A stretch of DNA of 64,000 nt, taken from Nocardioides litoris (GTDB lineage Bacteria; Actinomycetota; Actinomycetes; Propionibacteriales; Nocardioidaceae). This document shows, in pieces, positions 1 through 7,368 of the stretch. The translations under genes and the position numbers were made by a program. How positions within the stretch are numbered: the stretch's first letter is position 1; the number at the start of each line of letters is the position of its first letter. Under the pieces are notes generated by a model, which searched no databases, was not told the origin of the DNA, and saw only the letters and a program-made list of their open reading frames with translations. The stretch covers positions 372,001 through 436,000 of the forward strand of contig NZ_VDMR01000002.1 of assembly GCF_006346315.1 (NCBI RefSeq), given 5' to 3'.

Positions 1-16
1 TCAGTGACCCGCGGCG

Positions 17-742
17 TCACTTGGTGTCGTCGGGGTCGACGTCGACGACCTCGGCGGGCTCGTCGGGCGACGTCACCGGGTGCGGGGCCTCGCTGAGGTC
101 GGCGATGGCCTCGTCGGGCGCGGCGCCGGCGTGGTCGTCGGCACCGGCCTGCGGGGCCGACGGGGTCGGGGCCGACGTCGGCGTCGAGGCCGGGGTGGCG
201 GCGGCGGTCGGGGCCGGCGCCGGCTTCGGGGTGTACGACGACTGCCAGTTGTCCTGGCCGCCGCCCTGCAGCTTCTTGGCCACGAAGGCGACGCCACCAG
301 CCGCGACGGCGACGAGCACGAGGGTCTTGATCTTGCTGCGCTTCTTGGGCTTCTGGCCGCGCAGCTCGGCGACCTTGCCCTCGGCGAGCTGCTTGGCGCT
401 CGTCGCGCGCTCACCGGCGATCGCCGCGCCGCTGGCCAGGACCGGGGCGGCCTTGGCGCGAGCGTCGTGCAGCACCGGGGTGGCCTTGTCGCGGGCGTCC
501 TGGAGCACCGGGACGGCACGGTCCTTGGCGTCGACGAGGGCCGGCACCGCCTTGGCGCGGGCGTCGTTGATCGCGGGGACGGCCTTGTCCTTGGCGTCGG
601 TCAGCGCGGGGAGCGCGGTGTCCTGGACGAAGTCCTTGGCCTGCTCCAGGGCCGACTCGACGTGGGGGCGCAGGGCGTCGACGTAGTCACCGGCCTGGTC
701 GCGCGCCTGGTCGACGATCGACTTCTTCTTGCGGAGTCCCAT
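17..742 (-). CDS. CwsA-like repeat membrane protein
   Basis: This is a 241-residue protein starting at [10 protein letters not shown]. Residues of about 45-105 form five consecutive 11-residue repeats of the type [11 protein letters not shown], as in amphipathic apolipoprotein- or LEA-like helices. One membrane segment follows ([16 protein letters not shown]) after a basic KKRSK stretch, and then an extracytoplasmic Pro/Ala/Thr-rich acidic tail. It is divergent from ppiA, the position held by cwsA in mycobacteria. CwsA has the same layout (helix, single membrane span, Pro-rich tail) and works with CrgA in wall synthesis at the poles and septum. Function is inferred from position and topology only. 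The first 16 bases of the window hold nothing that can be assigned. Confidence 0.75.
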   Translation of the reverse strand: MGLRKKKSIVDQARDQAGDYVDALRPHVESALEQAKDFVQDTALPALTDAKDKAVPAINDARAKAVPALVDAKDRAVPVLQDARDKATPVLHDARAKAAPVLASGAAIAGERATSAKQLAEGKVAELRGQKPKKRSKIKTLVLVAVAAGGVAFVAKKLQGGGQDNWQSSYTPKPAPAPTAAATPASTPTSAPTPSAPQAGADDHAGAAPDEAIADLSEAPHPVTSPDEPAEVVDVDPDDTK

Positions 743-923
743 CTGCGAGCCTCTCTCTCCTGGCCTCGCGGCCTGCGGGGGTCTGTCCGGCTCCACCCAA
801 CCACGCGCCCGGTGGCCCAGCCACCCCGACTCGGGTGAGGCCCCTCTGGCAGGATCGTGGTGCTCGGACCGCGGCGCCGGGACCCCGGCGGCGCGCGTCG
901 ACCCCTCTGCGCGAAAGGCAGTC

Positions 924-1436
924 ATGGCGGACCAGCAGGCCATCCTCAAGACCAACCGGGGTGACATCACCATCACCCTGTTCCCCCACCACGCGCCCGA
1001 GACGGTGGACAACTTCACCGGGCTCGCCCAGGGCACCAAGGACTACTCCACCCCCGACGGCCGCACCGGCAAGTTCTACGACGGCCTCGGCTTCCACCGG
1101 GTCATCTCGGGCTTCATGATCCAGGGCGGGTGCCCGCTCGGCACCGGCACCGGCGGCCCGGGCTACCAGTTCAAGGACGAGATCCACCCCGAGCTCGTCT
1201 TCGACAAGCCCTACCTGCTCGCCATGGCCAACGCGGGCCCCGGCACCAACGGCTCGCAGTTCTTCATCACCGTGGGCGCCACCCCGTGGCTCAACCGCAA
1301 GCACACCATCTTCGGCGAGGTGGCCGACCAGGCCTCGCGCGACGTGGTCGACGCCATCGCGGCCACCCCGACCGGTGCGGGCGACCGTCCGGTCGAGCCG
1401 GTCGTCATCGAGACCGTCGAGATCGTCGGAGCCTGA
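924..1436 (+). CDS. ppiA: Peptidyl-prolyl cis-trans isomerase, cyclophilin type
   Basis: This 170-residue cytoplasmic cyclophilin has no signal peptide. The family core is visible: [13 protein letters not shown] (catalytic Arg and surrounding loop), NGSQFFIT, and HTIFGEV. It catalyses proline cis-trans isomerisation in protein folding. The ATG at 924 follows a purine-rich GAAAGG. The rhomboid gene begins 3 bp after its stop, so the two are probably co-transcribed. The position next to a cwsA-like gene and crgA matches ppiA of the mycobacterial origin region. Confidence 0.95.
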   Translation: MADQQAILKTNRGDITITLFPHHAPETVDNFTGLAQGTKDYSTPDGRTGKFYDGLGFHRVISGFMIQGGCPLGTGTGGPGYQFKDEIHPELVFDKPYLLAMANAGPGTNGSQFFITVGATPWLNRKHTIFGEVADQASRDVVDAIAATPTGAGDRPVEPVVIETVEIVGA

Positions 1437-1439
1437 GCG

Positions 1440-2345
1440 ATGTCCGTCCCCGCGCCCGGCGCGATGGTGTGCTACCGCCACGCCGGGCGCGAGGCGGGCA
1501 TCCGCTGCCAGCGCTGCGACCGACCGATCTGCACCGACTGCATGCGTGACGCGGCGGTCGGCTTCCAGTGCCCCTCCTGCGTCAACGAGGGCGCCCGGGC
1601 GACCCGGCAGGGAGTCGCCACCTACGGCGGCCGCCGCTCGGCCAACCCCGCGCTGACGTCCTACGTCATCATCGGGCTCAACGTCGCCGTGTGGCTGGCC
1701 ATCCTCGCCACCGGCGGGCGCACCAGCCGGCTCGTCGACCAGCTGGCGATCAGCCCGGTCGGGGGCTGCTTCACCCGCACCGGCTTCACCGAGCTGCCCT
1801 CCTCGGTCTGCGGCAGCTTCTACCTGCCGGGCGTGGCCGACGGCGCCTACTGGCAGCTGGTGACCAACGGGTTCACCCACGTGCAGGTCTGGCACATCGC
1901 GGCCAACATGTTCTCCCTCTACATCCTCGGCCCGCAGGTCGAGGCCGCGCTGGGCCGGGCCCGGTTCCTCGCCGTCTACGCGCTCGCGCTGCTCACCGGG
2001 TCGGCCACCGTCTACTGGCTGACGGGCCCGGGCTCGCTGACCCTCGGTGCCTCGGGCGCGATCTTCGGCCTGTTCGGGGCCATCGCGGTGCTCGTCCACA
2101 AGGTCGGCGCCGACCTGCGCAGCATCGCCGGCCTGCTCGCCGTCAACGTGCTCATCACCTTCGCCCTGCCCAACATCTCCTGGCAGGGCCACCTCGGCGG
2201 CCTCGTCGGCGGGGCCGCGGTCACCGCGGTGATCGTCTACGCCCCACGCGGCACCCGGCGGTCGCTGGCCCAGTGGTCGGCCATCGGCGGCGTCACCGCG
2301 CTCGTCGCGCTCGCCGTCATCCTGCGCAGCGCCGTCCTCGCCTGA
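1440..2345 (+). CDS. Rhomboid family intramembrane serine protease
   Basis: The product is a 301-residue multispanning membrane protein. The N-terminal 50 residues carry a zinc-binding B-box-like module (CYRH, CQRC, CTDC, CPSC). Six or seven hydrophobic segments follow. The catalytic pair is visible: Ser205 in GASGAIFG and His251 in GHLGGLVGG, with the WHIAANMF helix carrying the conserved His and Asn. It should cleave transmembrane substrates; the substrate is unknown. It starts 3 bp after ppiA, with GGAG upstream. The zinc-finger plus rhomboid fusion is common in actinobacteria. Confidence 0.93.
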   Translation: MSVPAPGAMVCYRHAGREAGIRCQRCDRPICTDCMRDAAVGFQCPSCVNEGARATRQGVATYGGRRSANPALTSYVIIGLNVAVWLAILATGGRTSRLVDQLAISPVGGCFTRTGFTELPSSVCGSFYLPGVADGAYWQLVTNGFTHVQVWHIAANMFSLYILGPQVEAALGRARFLAVYALALLTGSATVYWLTGPGSLTLGASGAIFGLFGAIAVLVHKVGADLRSIAGLLAVNVLITFALPNISWQGHLGGLVGGAAVTAVIVYAPRGTRRSLAQWSAIGGVTALVALAVILRSAVLA

Positions 2346-2352
2346 CCCCGCG

Positions 2353-2432
2353 CCGTCCACAGCTGTGGACGGCGGTGTGGAGAACTACACGGGTGTCATT
2401 CGCTCCACAGGTGTGGACAAGCCTGTGGATCG
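2353..2432. promoter_or_regulatory. Cluster of DnaA-box-like sequences
   Basis: Six 9-mers related to the DnaA box TTGTCCACA lie within 80 bp between two convergent genes. They are CCGTCCACA at 2353-2361, its mirror copy at 2364-2372, TTCTCCACA (minus strand) at 2376-2384, CGCTCCACA at 2401-2409, a perfect TTGTCCACA (minus strand) at 2412-2420, and a weaker copy at 2424-2432. The first two form the perfect palindrome CCGTCCACAGCTGTGGACGG. No AT-rich unwinding region is present, so this is not oriC itself. A DnaA-titrating or regulatory site close to oriC is the best reading. Confidence 0.55.
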
Positions 2433-2464
2433 TCGTCGACGGCGCGCGTGGGCCCGCGCACGAC

Positions 2465-2498
2465 ACCGGCCCGACCCCAGGAGCGGGATCGGGCCGGT
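2465..2498. terminator. Terminator-like hairpin between rhomboid and crgA
   Basis: ACCGGCCCGA at 2465-2474 pairs perfectly with TCGGGCCGGT at 2489-2498 across a 14-nt loop. It lies between the convergent ends of the rhomboid gene and crgA and could serve both strands. There is no T-tract, as is common in very GC-rich actinobacteria. Confidence 0.55.
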
Positions 2499-2524
2499 CG
2501 TCGTACGACGGGGCGCGGGTCGGG

Positions 2525-2986
2525 CTACTCCCAGCGGGTCGCGAAGGTGAAGCCGACCGCCATGAACGCGATGCCGACGAAGAGGTTCTTCTGGCCGAGG
2601 TCGTTGAAGACCGGCACGGAGGAGGTGTCGTTGGCGATGGCGTAGAACACGCAGATCCAGGCCAGGCCGATGAGGAAGCAGCCGAGCATGCCGACCACGA
2701 CGCCGCGGCCGCGGCCCAGCGGGGTCGAGGGGTGGGCCGAGGCGGCGAGGCCGAGGAGGACCGCGCCGAAGCCGATGAGGTAGTTCCAGTTGGCGAGGTC
2801 GCGCATGAAGCCGGGACCGGTGGCCGGCTCGGGCCCGATGCCGTCGGGGTCGCGGACCGCGATGTAGTAGTAGGTCATCCACGCGATGCCGGCGACGACC
2901 AGCACCAGCGCGAGGACCGAACGGACGCTGAGCACCGGCCCCCGGTCGGGGTTGAAGGTCTCCTGCTTCGCCTTGAGCTTGGCCAC
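2525..2986 (-). CDS. crgA: Cell division protein CrgA, internally duplicated
   Basis: This 153-residue membrane protein starts at GTG (VAKLKAKQETFNP). CrgA is normally about 85-95 residues with two membrane spans and ends in an IGFG...VGF.ATxW-type motif. The last 60 residues match that fully (FLIGLAWICVFY, then VGIAFMAVGFTFATRWE). Residues of about 18-90 repeat the same plan: a span ending GIAWMTYYYIAV, then a LANWNYLIGFGAVLLG span. The protein therefore reads as two CrgA units in tandem with four spans. CrgA localises to the septum and recruits PBPs, FtsQ and related proteins. It is divergent from the DUF881 gene 49 bp away. Confidence 0.88.
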   Translation of the reverse strand: MAKLKAKQETFNPDRGPVLSVRSVLALVLVVAGIAWMTYYYIAVRDPDGIGPEPATGPGFMRDLANWNYLIGFGAVLLGLAASAHPSTPLGRGRGVVVGMLGCFLIGLAWICVFYAIANDTSSVPVFNDLGQKNLFVGIAFMAVGFTFATRWE

Positions 2987-3022
2987 GTTGATCCTTGGTC
3001 CTCCGGTCGCTGGGTCGCGGGT

Positions 3023-3028
3023 TACCTT
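3023..3028 (+). promoter_or_regulatory. -10 box for DUF881 gene, leaderless type
   Basis: TACCTT lies exactly 7 nt before the GTG at 3036, with no Shine-Dalgarno sequence between. The transcript would begin at or next to the start codon. Confidence 0.6.
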
Positions 3029-3035
3029 AGTCGGC

Positions 3036-3863
3036 GTGGATCCCACGGACCGAACCGCGTCGTCCCCGCCTGCGGCCGAGGACCCCGTGACCACGCCCGA
3101 GCCGGCCGTCCCCGACCGGCCGCGGCGCTCGGCGGGGTGGCGCTTCGGCACCCCCGCGGTGGTGCTGGTGTGCGGGGCCCTGTTCGTCGTCTCGGGCACC
3201 AACAGCCAGGGCACCGACCTGCGACCCGGGCGCTACACCTCGCTGGCCAGCCTCACCGAGGGCGCCTCGCGCAGCTACCAGGACCTGCAGGCCCGGGCCG
3301 ACCGGCTCGGCGCCGAGGTCGAGCAGCTCACCGAGCAGGTCGACGACGCCGCGGTCCGCAAGGAGCGCCGGCGCGCCGAGCGGCTGCGCGGCCCGGCGGG
3401 GCTCGAGCCGGTCAGCGGCGAGGGCGTGACGATCGTGATGTCCGACGCGCCCGAGGAGCAGATCGAGGAGGCCGTGGGCCGGCCCGACGCCCAGGCCGAC
3501 GTCGACCTCATGGTGGTGCACCAGCAGGACCTCCAGGCCGTGGTCAACGCGCTGTGGGCCGGCGGCGCGGCGGCGGTGACGCTGCAGGGCCAGCGGCTGG
3601 TGACCACGACCGGCATCCAGTGCTCGGGCAGCCAGGTCCAGCTCCAGGGCGTGCCCTACCCCGAGCCCTACACGATCCAGGCCGTGGGCGACCCCGACGC
3701 CCTCGTGGCCGCCCTCGACGACGACGCCGACGTGGCGGGCTTCCGCTACGACGCGCTCCGGCCCGAGGTCGGCGTCGGCTGGGACCTGACCGAGGACGAG
3801 GTCGAGGCGCCGGCGTACGACGGCCTGCTCGACCTCGAGGTCGCCGAGCCGCGCACCAGCTGA
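3036..3863 (+). CDS. DUF881 family membrane-anchored protein
   Basis: This 275-residue protein begins at GTG (VDPTDRTASS), chosen because of the -10 box 7 nt upstream. A Pro-rich cytoplasmic tail of about 35 residues leads to one membrane span (VVLVCGALFVVSGTNS). A coiled-coil stretch follows (about 75-115), then the DUF881 domain with LEPVSGEGVTIVMSDAP and HQQDLQAVVNALWAGGA. The family sits beside crgA and pknB in many actinobacteria. Its biochemical role is unsettled, though some members are suspected to act at the division site. In mycobacteria a related gene (rv0012) occupies this place, followed by trpG, which is absent here. Confidence 0.88.
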   Translation: MDPTDRTASSPPAAEDPVTTPEPAVPDRPRRSAGWRFGTPAVVLVCGALFVVSGTNSQGTDLRPGRYTSLASLTEGASRSYQDLQARADRLGAEVEQLTEQVDDAAVRKERRRAERLRGPAGLEPVSGEGVTIVMSDAPEEQIEEAVGRPDAQADVDLMVVHQQDLQAVVNALWAGGAAAVTLQGQRLVTTTGIQCSGSQVQLQGVPYPEPYTIQAVGDPDALVAALDDDADVAGFRYDALRPEVGVGWDLTEDEVEAPAYDGLLDLEVAEPRTS

Positions 3864-3978
3864 CCCAGCTGACCCGGCCGGCCCGGCCGGCCCGGCCGGC
3901 CCGGGCGGCCCGGGCGGCCCGGGCGGCCCGGGCGGCCCGGGCGGCCCGGGCGGCCCGGGCGGCCCGGGCGGCCCGGGC
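3860..3978. repeat. GC-only 9-bp tandem repeat array
   Basis: From the stop codon of the DUF881 gene onward the sequence is a tandem array of 9-bp units. CTGACCCAG and CTGACCCGG come first, then two exact GGCCCGGCC copies (3880-3897), then nine exact GGCCCGGGC copies (3898-3978). The array ends 3 bp before the stop codon of the convergent pknB. Every unit contains a palindrome (GGCCGGCC or GCCCGGGC), so either strand can fold into strong hairpins. It may act as a bidirectional terminator or be a slippage-prone minisatellite. Confidence 0.9.
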
Positions 3979-3981
3979 GGC

Positions 3982-5796
3982 TCAGTGCTCGCGCCGCCCC
4001 GCGGGCGGGGTCGTGGGCAGCGGGTCCGTGGGCAGCGGGTCGGTCGGCACCGGGTCGGTCGGCACCGGCGTGGTGGGCACGGGCGTCGTGGGCGGCGCCG
4101 TGGTCGGAGGCGGGGTGTAGACCGAGACGAAGATCGTCACCGTGCTGTCCTTGGGCAGCGTCGTGCCGGGCTCCTGCGACTGGTCGGTGACCCGGCCCGC
4201 CCGCTCGGTCGAGGTGGTGTCGGGCCGCACGTCGGCGACGAAGCCGGCCTGCTCGATGGCGCGGCGGGCCCGCTGCTCGCCGAGCCCCACGACATCGGGC
4301 ACCTGCTCGGGGCCGTCGGAGTAGAACAGCGTGATGACGGCGTTCTTGGCCACCTCGGTGCCGGGGGCGGGCTCCTGGCGCAGCACCTGGCGCTCGGGCA
4401 GGTCGCTCTCCTCCTCCCGGGCGCGCACCCGGAAGTCCTGGGCGCGCAGCTCACGGGTGGCGTCGCCGAGGGGACTGCCGACCACCGAGGGCACCGGCAC
4501 GTCGGCGCTGCCGATGGAGACGGTCACGGTGATGGTCGAACCCGGGTCGACGAAGCCGGACTCGGGGTCCTGCTCGATGACCCGGTCGACGGCGACGGTG
4601 TCGCTGTTCTCGTAGGTCACCTCGGGCGCGAGCCCCACGTCGGCGATCTCGTCGCGGGCCTGCTGCTCGGTCAGGCCCACCACCTCGGGCACGGCGGTGC
4701 GCTCGGGCGACTCGGGGAACAGGGAGTCCTTGACCAGGAACCACCCGGCCACGAGCAGGGCGATGACCAGCAGCCCGAGCACCACCCACAGCCCGGTGCG
4801 CGGGTTGTCGTCGGCGGGCGGCAGGTCGGCCGGCTCCGGCCGGCGTGGCGGGGTGGCCACCGGGACGGGGGCCGCGACCGGCCGGGCCACGGGCTCGGGC
4901 GGCGGGGTCGGGACGACGGCCTCGACCGGGCGTCCGGCCAGGTAGCGCTCGATGTCGGTGCGCATCGCGCCGGCGGACTGGTAGCGGTCCTCGAGGCGCT
5001 TGGCCAGCGCCTTCATCACGATGGCGTCGACCTCGGGCGGCAGGTCGGTGTCGTGGTCCGACGGCGGCGCCGGCTGCTCGCGCACGTGCTGGTAGGCGAC
5101 CGCGACGGGGCTGTCACCCACGAACGGCGGCCGGCCGGTCAGCAGCTCGTAGAGCAGGCAACCGGCGGAGTAGACGTCGGAGCGGGAGTCGACCTGCTCG
5201 CCGCGGGCCTGCTCGGGGGAGAGGTACTGCGCGGTGCCGACGACCGCGGCGGTCTGGGTCATCGAGTTGGCGGCGTCGCTCATCGCGCGGGCGATGCCGA
5301 AGTCCATGACCTTGACGTCGCCGGTGGGGGTCAGCATCACGTTGCCGGGCTTGATGTCGCGGTGGATGATGCCCGCGCGGTGGCTGTAGTCGAGCGCCGA
5401 CAGGACGCCGCTGGTGATCTCCAGGGCCCGCTCGGGCAGGATCTTGCGACCCTCGCGCAGGATGTCGCGCAGCGTGCGGCCGGCGACGTGCTCCATGACG
5501 ATGTAGGGCTGGGCCACGCCCGACCCGTCGGTGGCCTCCTCCTCGCCGGTGTCGTAGACCGCGACGATCGCCGGGTGGTTGAGCGAGGCCGAGGACTGGG
5601 CCTCGCGCCGGAAGCGGGCCTGGAACGTCGCGTCGCTGGCCAGGTCGGTGCGCAGCCGCTTGACGGCCACGATGCGCCCGAGCCGGGTGTCGGTGCCCTT
5701 GCGGACCTCCGCCATGCCGCCGCGGCCCAGCAGCTCGCCGAGCTCGTAGCGCCCGCCGACCGTGGGCCGGCTGGAGCCGTCGCCGTGCTCGCTCAC
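3982..5796 (-). CDS. pknB: Ser/Thr protein kinase with three PASTA domains (PknB)
   Basis: This 604-residue membrane receptor kinase has its kinase domain at about 17-285: glycine loop GRGGMAEV, Lys46 in VAVKRL, HRDIKP with Asp147, and DFG at 165-167. A Pro-rich juxtamembrane linker and one membrane span (about 337-360) follow. Three PASTA repeats occupy about 365-565, opening with VPEVVGL, VPSVVGS and VPDVVGL. The C-terminus is a PVPTTPVPTDP-type repeat tail. PASTA domains sense muropeptides or lipid II; the kinase controls division and wall synthesis. Its GTG start overlaps the pknA stop (GTGA). Mycobacterial PknB has four PASTA repeats, so three is one fewer. Confidence 0.96.
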   Translation of the reverse strand: MSEHGDGSSRPTVGGRYELGELLGRGGMAEVRKGTDTRLGRIVAVKRLRTDLASDATFQARFRREAQSSASLNHPAIVAVYDTGEEEATDGSGVAQPYIVMEHVAGRTLRDILREGRKILPERALEITSGVLSALDYSHRAGIIHRDIKPGNVMLTPTGDVKVMDFGIARAMSDAANSMTQTAAVVGTAQYLSPEQARGEQVDSRSDVYSAGCLLYELLTGRPPFVGDSPVAVAYQHVREQPAPPSDHDTDLPPEVDAIVMKALAKRLEDRYQSAGAMRTDIERYLAGRPVEAVVPTPPPEPVARPVAAPVPVATPPRRPEPADLPPADDNPRTGLWVVLGLLVIALLVAGWFLVKDSLFPESPERTAVPEVVGLTEQQARDEIADVGLAPEVTYENSDTVAVDRVIEQDPESGFVDPGSTITVTVSIGSADVPVPSVVGSPLGDATRELRAQDFRVRAREEESDLPERQVLRQEPAPGTEVAKNAVITLFYSDGPEQVPDVVGLGEQRARRAIEQAGFVADVRPDTTSTERAGRVTDQSQEPGTTLPKDSTVTIFVSVYTPPPTTAPPTTPVPTTPVPTDPVPTDPLPTDPLPTTPPAGRREH

Positions 5797-7313
5797 GGGG
5801 TCTGCTCCTGTCCGGGTGGTCCGCTGCCGTCGGGTCCGCCCCCTCCGGGTCCACCGTCGCCCGGTGCCGGCTCGGTCGGGGTCTCCTCGGTCGGGGTCTC
5901 GCTCGGCGTCTCCGACGGCTCCGGCTCGGTGGTCTCCTCCGGCGCGTCGTCGAGGTAGGTCACCGTGATGAGCGACCCCTCCTCCACGTCGCCGCTCGGG
6001 TCGATGCCCGTGACGAGGCCGTTGCTGTCGGGGTCGTCGTTCTCGACCGCGTCGAGCTCGACGTCGAAGCCCCGGTCCCGCAGGTCGGCCTCGACGTCGT
6101 CGACCGGCCGGTCGACGAAGTCGCCCGGGTCGAGCCGGACGGTCGCCGGGCCCTCCTCGGTCGTCGTCGTCTCCGAGGGCGTGGTCTCGGTCTGCGTGGG
6201 CGTGGTCGCGCTGGGCGTCGTGGCGCCGTCGGTGGGCTCCTCGCCGTCACCGCCGGTCAGCAGCAGCGTCAGCACCACGGCGAGCGCGACGAGCAGCAGC
6301 ACCACCAGCACGACCGGCCACGGGTTGCGGCGCCGGTTGCGCTCCTCGACCGGCGTCGCCGGCGGTGGGACGACCGCGTCGACCGGCTCGTACGGCGTCG
6401 CGGGGAGCACCTGGGTCGACCCGGCGTCGGGCACGGGGACCGGGGCGGGCACGACCCGCGGCCGCTGGATCGCCGCGGTGGCCGGGTCGCGCAACGCGGC
6501 CGCGAAGGCCGCGCCGTCGGCGTACCGCTCGGCGGGGTCCTTCGACAGCGCGCGGGTGATGACCGAGGCGAGGTCGGGCTCGACCGAGGACGGCAGCTGC
6601 GGCACCGGCTCGCGCACGTGGGCGAGCGCGGTGGCCACCGAGGACTCCTTGTCGAAGGGCCGGTAGCCGGCCAGGCACTCGAAGGCCACGATGCCGAGGG
6701 CGTAGACGTCGGAGGCCGCGGTGGCCGGGCGGCCCTCGGCCTGCTCGGGGGAGAGGTACTGCGGGGTGCCCATCACCGCGCCGGTGCGGGTGATGCCGAC
6801 GCCGTCGGCGGCCCGGGCGATGCCGAAGTCGGTGACCTTGACCCGGCCGTCGGGGGTGACCATCAGGTTGGCGGGCTTGACGTCGCGGTGCACGATGCCG
6901 GCGCGGTGGGCGGCGCCGAGGGCCTCGCCGGTCTGGATCAACAGGTCGCGCAGCGCCCGCGGGTCGAGGTCGCGGCCCCCGCTGTTGGCGCCGATCAGCG
7001 ACGACAGCGGCTGGCCCTCGACCAGCTCCATCACCAGGTAGGGGCGCGGGGTGCCCGAGCCGTCGGTCGCGGCCCGCTCGCCGAAGTCGAAGACGGCCGC
7101 GATGCCCGGGTGGTGCAGGGCCGCGGCGTGCCGGGCCTCGGTCTCGAACCGGGCGCGGAACGTCGCGTCGTCGGCGTACTCGGCCTTGAGCAGCTTGACC
7201 GCCACCTGGCGGCCCAGCGTGGTGTCGGTGGCGCGCCACACCTCGCCCATCCCGCCGGTGGCGATGCGGGAGTCGAGGCGGTAGCGCCCGCCGTCGTCGG
7301 CGAAGTCGGTCAT
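5793..7313 (-). CDS. pknA: Ser/Thr protein kinase, PknA type with one PASTA-like domain
   Basis: The product has 506 residues. The kinase domain runs from about 11 to 275, with ATGGMGEVW, Lys40 in QVAVKLL, HRDVKP with Asp144, DFG at 162-164 and GTPQYLSPEQA. One span lies at about 332-353. The ectodomain holds a Thr-rich spacer, then a single PASTA-like unit at about 395-460 (VDRPVDDVEADLRDRGFDVE, VEEGSLITVTY). The tail is acidic/Thr-rich and then Gly-rich. PknA of mycobacteria lacks a PASTA domain, so this is a notable variant. It lies between pbpA and pknB in the standard order and overlaps pknB by 4 bp. Confidence 0.93.
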   Translation of the reverse strand: MTDFADDGGRYRLDSRIATGGMGEVWRATDTTLGRQVAVKLLKAEYADDATFRARFETEARHAAALHHPGIAAVFDFGERAATDGSGTPRPYLVMELVEGQPLSSLIGANSGGRDLDPRALRDLLIQTGEALGAAHRAGIVHRDVKPANLMVTPDGRVKVTDFGIARAADGVGITRTGAVMGTPQYLSPEQAEGRPATAASDVYALGIVAFECLAGYRPFDKESSVATALAHVREPVPQLPSSVEPDLASVITRALSKDPAERYADGAAFAAALRDPATAAIQRPRVVPAPVPVPDAGSTQVLPATPYEPVDAVVPPPATPVEERNRRRNPWPVVLVVLLLVALAVVLTLLLTGGDGEEPTDGATTPSATTPTQTETTPSETTTTEEGPATVRLDPGDFVDRPVDDVEADLRDRGFDVELDAVENDDPDSNGLVTGIDPSGDVEEGSLITVTYLDDAPEETTEPEPSETPSETPTEETPTEPAPGDGGPGGGGPDGSGPPGQEQTP

Positions 7314-7368
7314 CGTGCGCTCCTCTCGGTCTCGGGTCGGACGGGCGGGGTCGTGGGCGCGGTCGGGC

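Noticed and set aside
687..2360. Long open frames antisense to ppiA/rhomboid and to many other genes
   Set aside because: Very high GC leaves shadow frames open on the opposite strand. Their products are Arg/Pro/Gly- or Ala/Asp/Val-biased without domain motifs.
2353..2432. Chromosomal origin of replication
   Set aside because: dnaA, dnaN and rpmH are not in the window and there is no AT-rich unwinding stretch; the box cluster is too small.
2500..2514. CGTCGTACGACG-type palindromes, also near 24495, 30666 and 63353
   Set aside because: The pattern arises often from Ser-Tyr-Asp or Thr-Tyr-Asp codons in this genome and shows no fixed position to genes.
3860..3981. CRISPR-like or coding repeat array
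   Set aside because: Units are 9 bp with no spacers, and the array sits after two stop codons in convergent genes.
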